Position numbers and translations under genes: made by a program. Shown here piece after piece: positions 57,887-64,000 of a DNA stretch of 64,000 nucleotides (the stretch's first letter is position 1; each line of letters begins with the position of its first letter). The notes under the pieces are model-generated. The model was not told the DNA's origin. It was given only the letters and a program-made list of their open reading frames with translations, and searched no databases. The stretch is from Marasmius tenuissimus (Eukaryota > Basidiomycota > Agaricomycetes > Agaricales > Marasmiaceae): the NCBI GenBank assembly GCA_029532415.1, contig JAQOTA010000053.1, forward strand, positions 3,596,001 to 3,660,000, read 5' to 3'.

Positions 57887-60800
57887 ATGTCTTCCTCCAT
57901 CATATTCGAAGAACCTTCCCAGCACAAGCAGACCAAACGTTTGCCCGGTGCATGCGATATTTGCAGTATGTCCCCCTTGCTTGGTTCTGCCTTAGACTGA
58001 CTTTTTGTGGCAGGACGGTAAGCGGTTGGAGGCTTATTGACATGAAGGACCACTGGCAATTTATTGACGGATGAGGTCGGCAGAAAGAAGAGTACGTCCA
58101 TCCCAACCTATAATATGCTCGTTCCAAATCGTACTAACCAATGAAATTAGTCAAATGTGAGCTCTTGTACATCTCGAAGAGTGAATTGATCGGCGCGTTA
58201 ATGACAATCTTGGAACCTGAAGGCGATAGTGCAAGCAAACCGGACAAGCGATGTACACACTGTATCTCCTACAGCTTGGAATGCACTCACACCATGCCGA
58301 CAAAGGTAGCAGGGCTTCATTTCTCCCCCATATGATCCTCATACTTACATCAATTCATCCCCGAGTAGAAGAGAGGCAAGAGCGCGTTTGTACCCCTCGC
58401 GCCATTCAACTCGGACCTTCAAGCTGAAACAAGGTTTTTGCAAGGTACATGACAGTGCTTGAGAATCGCGTAAAGAGCTTGGAGAGCACAGTCCAAAAGG
58501 TCCGTCTTGCTACAATTTACTATCTAATCGGCGTGTAATACCTACCTGTATTTTAGATGGGCGACCTCACGGTGTCAAATGTCGTCGAACCAACGCCTTC
58601 AGCATCAGGCTCAAGCAATCAAAGCAACCATTCGTCTCCAGAAGCACACGTTCACCTATCGCCATCATCCCAATCCTTGGAAGAAGCCGAAGACGAAGAC
58701 GATGAAGATTTATCCCACATTGAGATTTCGTCACGTTTGGAGTCGCTGTCTCTGACCATCTCGGGCCTTTTCTTTGGATCCTCTAGCTCGTTCGCGCTTA
58801 CCAGAGATGCACACGGGGCGAAGCAGGAGATAACAGGTCAAGACGACTTCGAGGTTCTGCGACACAAAAAGCGTGATTACTTTTGGCGCACACCACCGGT
58901 AAGTAGCCCGCATCGCCTGCCCACTCAGGCCGAGCGCTGATCCACGGACATCAAGTGGGAACAAGAAATCACGAGTACAGACAAGTTGTCTTTCAGCTTC
59001 CCAGAGAATTCCCTATTGGTCTCCTTGATCTCCCTCTACTTCCACCACGTCAATATACATCTCCCGATACTCCATGAACCCACCTTCAGAAAGAACGTCG
59101 TCGAAGGGCTGCACTACAGGAATAGTCATTTCGGAGCCGTGGTTCTGGCCGTGTGCGCAATCGGTGCCAGATACTCCGACGATCCACAGGTGTTCTCCGT
59201 ACCCGGTCACCCGCCATCTGCTGGTTGGAAATGGTTTGAACAGATACACCCTATTCGTCGGTCTATGTTCGAGACGCCTTGTTTGTACGAGCTTCAATGG
59301 CATTGTGTGAGTTCCGTACAGTGGCATCATGACTCAATCGCGACGCTGACCCACACCCTTTGGCTAGCTGATGGCTAATTATGTGTACGGGACTTCAATG
59401 GCGTCCACCGCTTGGGGGCTAATTGGGGCAGGTCCGTCTGCGTATCGGATGGGACCTTCGCACCATTCTGACTAGCTTACTATAACTTATGAGCAGGGAT
59501 CAGACGTGCAGTTGAGATGGGTGCCCATCGGCGCATGCCAAGTCGACACAAGCTTACCGTGGAGGATGAACAAAGGAAGCGGGCGTTCTGGTTTGACAGA
59601 TCTCTCCCAGATTTCCTCGAGTGGTCTACTAATCCTTTTAGTCAACAGGGTCCTCATTGTAACTGATCGATTGGTTAGCAACTTTTTTGGACGGCCGTCA
59701 GCTATGCGAGACGAAGAGTGTGTCTTCTCCAGTTTCGCGGACCCCTGCTCTACATTTGATTGACAACCACCTCCTTGGACTAGCTTTGACCTGGAACTAC
59801 CTGTTGAATGCGACGACGAGTATTGGGAGAACGAAGATCCCGAGAAAGCGTTTCAACAGCCGCCCGGAAAACCGTCAGCCGTGTCATCCTTCATCGCCAC
59901 GATCAAACTGTGCGAGATTTTGGCCATGGTTCTGAGGGCGATGTATCCCTTAAAGAAATCCCAGCTGGTGGTGGGAATATTAGCCGATTCCTGGGAGCAG
60001 AAAATGGTCGCGGAGTTGGACAGCACATTGAACGATTGGAAGGGCAAGCTACCAGAACATCGTATGTCTTCTTCCTGCTTCCATGTTGAAACAACATGCG
60101 CCTACCCACGCTTCATAGTTCACTGGGATCCCGACATGGAAGATCCCCTCTTCTTCTGCCAATCAGCGGCGATACACGTATTCTATTATGGGGTACAAAT
60201 CCAAACTCACCGGCGTTTCGTTCAAAAGTCGTCACAATCCTCGTCTTTCGCTAGTCTCGCGATATGTTCAAACGCTGCGAGGTCATGCATTCGTATCATT
60301 GATGCGATTTCTCGGAGAGGTTCACTGACGGTGCCGTATGTCGTGGTGTGTATTCATTTTCTCCCTCTCAGTCCTCCGCAATTAATACACAGTAAGGGCT
60401 TTGGCTACACTTCTGGTATTCTACTTCTCACAAACATATGGGGGAGTAAACGTGCAGGGTTAAAACTGGACGTTAGGCAGGCGTCGAGAGAAATGGAGAA
60501 GTTGATACGAATCCTGCACTCTACGGAAGGCCGGTGAGTGAAATTGGCGGGATTCGTCACATTTTGTTTGCGTTCGTGCTCGTTAAAACACTCGACAGAT
60601 TTATGATTGCTGGTAGATTTGTGTGGGTGTCCTCCTTTCAATGAAGACTCATATACTGGCCTGTCCAAACTTACTTTTTCTGGACTCTGTTCCACATTGC
60701 CAGGGATATACTGAGCGAGCTTACGCGAGGTATTGAGGATGCCAGTTATCCGAACGCAAATAACGGCGCTGCGTCTTCCCCTCACCCGCCGGACGATGTA

Positions 60801-61199
60801 ATCCAAGCGGAGGTCAATCGTCCGAGCCCGTTCGCTGGCGGAGGGGGTCAAAGCGTTATACAGCATTCCCAGGTTTCGGACTCTCAACCTCAGACGTTTC
60901 TACAGCCAGCCTCTGCGTCACTCCCCACTGCTGCATCTCCAATGCCATTCCAGGAAGCCACTGATGGAGCCAACGTTGGCGCGTTCTTCGAAATGGATTT
61001 GTGGAACGAGCTGCAAAACTCGGGAATGCAGTCAGTGTCATTTTTCGCCAGGTCATCCTCGTCTTTTTCCTCATTCTGACCTTTCTTCTTCCTCGGGATC
61101 TATAGATTTGAGTTCGAAGACTGGAATTCATATGCCAAGAACGTATCGTCGATGGATCTGGATGCCTTCATGGTAGACAATCCCGGTGTCTTTCGGTGA
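57887..61199 (+). CDS. Zn2Cys6 transcription factor (PF00172 + PF04082)
   Basis: Multi-exon gene of roughly 750-800 residues. Exon 1 from ATG at 57887 gives QTKRLPGACDIC, then an 8-nt exon (58084-58091), a 6-nt exon (58151-58156) and exon 58223-58305. Joined, these form the binuclear zinc cluster: CDIC, a K-rich link, then KCDSASKPDKRCTHC and LECTH. A short coiled-coil (VLENRVKSLESTVQ) follows. The middle-homology region (about residues 190-560) shows YFHHVNIHLPILHEPTF, ANYVYGTSMASTAW, GAGIRFAVEMGAHR, ECDDEYWENEDPEKAF and AELDSTLNDW. The C-terminus is Ser/Pro-rich, ending DLDAFMVDNPGVF. These bind CGG-type sites as dimers. The exon 1 / exon 2 junction looks damaged by one missing G (see findings). 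Converges with an O-methyltransferase gene. Confidence 0.82.
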
Positions 61200-61578
61200 G
61201 ACCCTCTCCGTCAAGTACTTATGTATATGTTTATCATGTATCCGTAATCTTGCACGTATCGGATTACTTTCGAACTGCATTCCTTCATGCAAGTGCACTC
61301 AATGAACATCGGATAATGGAGCGATGGCGTGTTAATTCCTCAATTACGCCCCAAAAAAAATCCCAAGCTGAGGGGCTGACGCCACGAGTGGAACGTACCG
61401 TCAAATGACTGTAATATTGCGCCGGGTAGACTCACGAATGTTCGCATAGATGTCCTTCAACGAGAGAGACCCACTGGAAGATCGAGCTTTGAGTTTTGAG
61501 AAACTCGGAGCGTGCCAGCCATCCCGGCGCAAGACGCAAGTCGACACATAAGTTTTAGTCGCCGGTGAGAGAGGTTGT
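61200..61578. other. Intergenic between convergent genes
   Basis: 3' ends of the regulator and the methyltransferase. No gene seen. Confidence 0.45.
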
Positions 61579-63537
61579 CTACATAGGTACGGCTTCCATG
61601 GACTGCATAAAAGTACTATCACCCGGTTGGCGGTTGACCACCTTGAGTTTCCATCCAGAACTAGCGAATAGACGGTCAAAGTGATGGACCGTGCGCTCTT
61701 GAGAATTAAAGAGAATGAACATCTAAAGTAGCCTGTGAGCTCGCCATGGATCATTCAAAACGGCGCACGTACATTGATGTCCGCGAGGTAACCCAATTCA
61801 TTGGCGGCGCCATAGTTGGCGAGCAAGGGTGGAGGTGCCTCCTTTGGTACAGCACCGGGGATGCCTTTATTATCGTGCGCGGATGGGTCATGACAAGCGT
61901 AAGGCAGAATGCTCTCGAGGACAAGCAGAGTGGTGCTGGGTGTCGCTGCAGCTCGGAGCTGCTTCAAGATCTTGACGCAATACTTGTCGGACCAGTCGTG
62001 AAGGATTTGTTTGACCATGAAGACTGCGGCATTTCTCTGTGGCTGAGGAGTAAAGAAGTCATGGGCTAGCACGAGAACGCGTAAACGATTCATAATCATG
62101 GGAGGCGACTGGTGAATGAGCGTGGAGTACACACCTTGAAACGAGACTTGTCCAGACGACAGGGCTTTTGGCATCATAGACGACCACCACTAAATAACAA
62201 ATATCAGTCTATAGTGACCGGAAGGCCCCGGTGATACGTCGAGTGGTACCTTTGCACCGTCTTCGACCACTCCAGGAAGATCTTGAACGACAAATTTCAG
62301 GTGCGGATTCAACTTGAAGATGCTGTGGGTGACACTGCCAATACCGCCTCCCATATCAACGACGAGGGATCCAGCAGGAAGTTTTTTCCAGTCATAGGCT
62401 TCAGTTTCCGAGCCAATTAGCAGGAAAGGGAAGAACGAGGCGCGATCCCACGATTACCTTTCAAAACCGCATTGGGAGGTTGGAAAGCATTGACACCGCG
62501 CATACCAATCCCAAATCGAGCCCGACGTGATGCCTGCGTGGGACGGGCGAGATACTGCCACAACGTTTCGCCCGGACAAACGGCTCCTGCGAAAGGGGAG
62601 GCATGTGGTCCCGCTTCACCCAAAAGTGCGATCTTAGGGTCGGAACAGGCTTCCCATGCATATGCGGACCCTTTGAAGGCCTCGTCGAGGCTGCGTAAAA
62701 GTATATTAGATTATAACGTATACGTCGACGTAGAAAAGGCGTTTCCAACACTCACAGATGCGACATGAGGGCAGTCAGGCCCACGGTACCATCATGTTTA
62801 TGTTCGGGACTGACGCGAGTAACGTGTTACTGGCTGCACGGAAGAAGATCAGATCGACACGCACTTGGAGAGAACAACTTCACTGGGCTTGAAGGTGTCT
62901 AAGAGGCTTGAAATCCTGGTGTTCGTGAAGACCTCCGGTGTAATTTCCTTGTAGATGTGATGCATTGCAAGAAGACGAAGAAAACGGCCTAGAAAGACTG
63001 GTCTCAAGCTCGAATCAAATACAGACAAGGACTCACTGAGTTTCTGTGGGTCCACACCATTCTTCTTCGAGATATCTTCAACATGCATTCCCTATCCGGA
63101 TAAATCATCCTTGGCGGACAGTCCAGCACAACAAAGAGAACTCACCTGAGGTCCAGCCTCACGCAGAATTTCTGTAACACTGGACTCAAGACATATGCGA
63201 ATAGCTGTTGACTTGAAATGCTGCAAAGGATAGACATGAGAAAGCAATCATCAAACAGTATAGACAAGCAAAGCCCACTAACCCCACCAACAACATGAAA
63301 TAGCGCGATAGGTGGCGGCGTCAAGATCGCCGCAAGATGATGAGCGGCAGCGACAATAACATTCGATGCCTCCGCCGCATCTGGATGGGTACGAAAAGCT
63401 TCGGAGGAGGGGCGGAAAGACGTCCCTAGATCTGGAACGACCGTCCCATTGGCCTTGCAAGAATTTTCCAGGATTTCTACATTCTTGGTCAAGATATCCA
63501 GGATGGCTCGAAGAGGAGAAGTTTTAGACGAGGACAT
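61579..63537 (-). CDS. COMT-type S-adenosylmethionine O-methyltransferase
   Basis: At least eight exons from ATG at 63537 to TAG at 61579, about 470-480 residues. N-terminal helical dimerisation part (ILDILTKNVEILENSC, PSSEAFRTHPDA) is followed by a winged-helix region (GMHVEDISKKNGVDPQKLG, LLAMHHIYKEI). The SAM site LVVDMGGGIGSVTHSI and the acidic strand motif HLKFVVQDLPGVVEDG follow, then AHDFFTPQ, VFMVKQILHDWSDKYCVKIL with the catalytic His, LLVLESILPYA, and the C-terminal HHFDRLFASSGWKLK. This is PF00891; such enzymes methylate hydroxyl groups on aromatic or polyketide scaffolds. No lesion seen. With the regulator it may form a small secondary-metabolism or phenol-detoxification pair. Confidence 0.88.
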
Positions 63538-64000
63538 GCTACTGGATAGAGTTCAACCGCGAGATCTTTGCACAGTGTACCCTCTAAGACCTCCAAGCAG
63601 CTTGAAGACCTAGAATGGGATAGGTTCCGGGAGTGGTCGTCAGCCAGTCTGATCTATCTGCTATTCGAGGTTGCATTTAGCCGGCCCGTCAGATCAGGAC
63701 TGTTTTGCTGTTTTTTTCTCATACTGAGAACGCGGCAGATATAGGGGCTGCAGTGATGTGCTCAGATGACGATCCATAGAGCTACGACCTGATTTCGGGA
63801 TCAACGACATCGAGTGGGTATACCTATTCCAGTAAAGAGCCAAGTAGCGCTGTGTAGAGCCATGTAGTCGTAGAGTCGGCAGAAACCAGAGAAAGTCGAA
63901 GTCCAGAGGCAGAAGATTCCCGACTCCGTAAGGAGAAGGGTTCTATCTGGCGCTCGAAATTATTTTTTACTTAGCAGCCTGTCTTATCCGGATCCATGTG
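63538..64000. other. Right edge, presumed OMT promoter
   Basis: Contains the promoter of the methyltransferase and short AGAGCCAAGTAG / AGAGCCATGTAG repeats at about 63,835-63,868. No coding exon. Confidence 0.45.

Noticed and set aside
1..64000. CRISPR arrays, rRNA genes and prokaryotic operon signals
   Set aside because: None seen; the window is intron-rich fungal nuclear DNA.

Overview
This window is nuclear DNA of a filamentous basidiomycete, probably an Agaricomycete. Nearly every gene is cut by several 45-75 nt GT-AG introns. The families present (DUF6593, large tnp2-type CACTA transposase, F-box-like tandem genes, adenylate-forming reductase, CFEM, Zn2Cys6 regulator with tiny exons) are typical of mushroom-forming fungi. 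No species can be named from the sequence. All exon models come from reading frame, splice motifs and protein-family knowledge; no RNA evidence was available.

Left part (1-22 kb): a CACTA/tnp2-like transposase (minus), then mostly conserved genes: an APC15-like anaphase-promoting-complex subunit, the spindle midzone protein Ase1/PRC1, the exocytic v-SNARE Snc1 (with a split start codon and an 8-nt exon), a single-module adenylate-forming reductase (A-PCP-R), ribosomal protein L24, a secreted CFEM protein and Gna1 (UDP-GlcNAc synthesis). Between them lie gene-poor stretches and two small non-autonomous DNA transposons. One of these is a 105-bp hAT-type MITE with a perfect 8-bp target duplication just upstream of the CFEM gene.

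Middle part (22-58 kb): a rapidly duplicating accessory region. It starts with two tandem DUF6593 genes, one intact and one with several disabling lesions. Four tandem plus-strand copies follow (25.7-33.5 kb) of a much more intron-rich family whose C-terminal half resembles DUF6593, and two inverted copies lie at 54.5-57.5 kb. Four of these six look intact; one carries a nonsense codon and one an apparent frameshift. Between the two arms are two intact tandem MFS permeases, a metallophosphoesterase, a PI-PLC-X-like protein, a frameshifted nucleotidyltransferase-like gene, a tandem F-box-like pair (one broken) and a small aromatic-catabolism group. That group has a lactonase-fold protein and a divergent pair of carboxymuconate cyclase-like and secreted intradiol dioxygenase genes sharing a 225-bp promoter. 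Dioxygenase followed by cycloisomerase gives the logic of catechol to muconate to muconolactone conversion.

Right end (58-64 kb): a Zn2Cys6 transcription factor converges on a COMT-type O-methyltransferase. The Zn-cluster is coded across at least four exons, including a 6-nt exon, and the first splice boundary appears to have lost one G.
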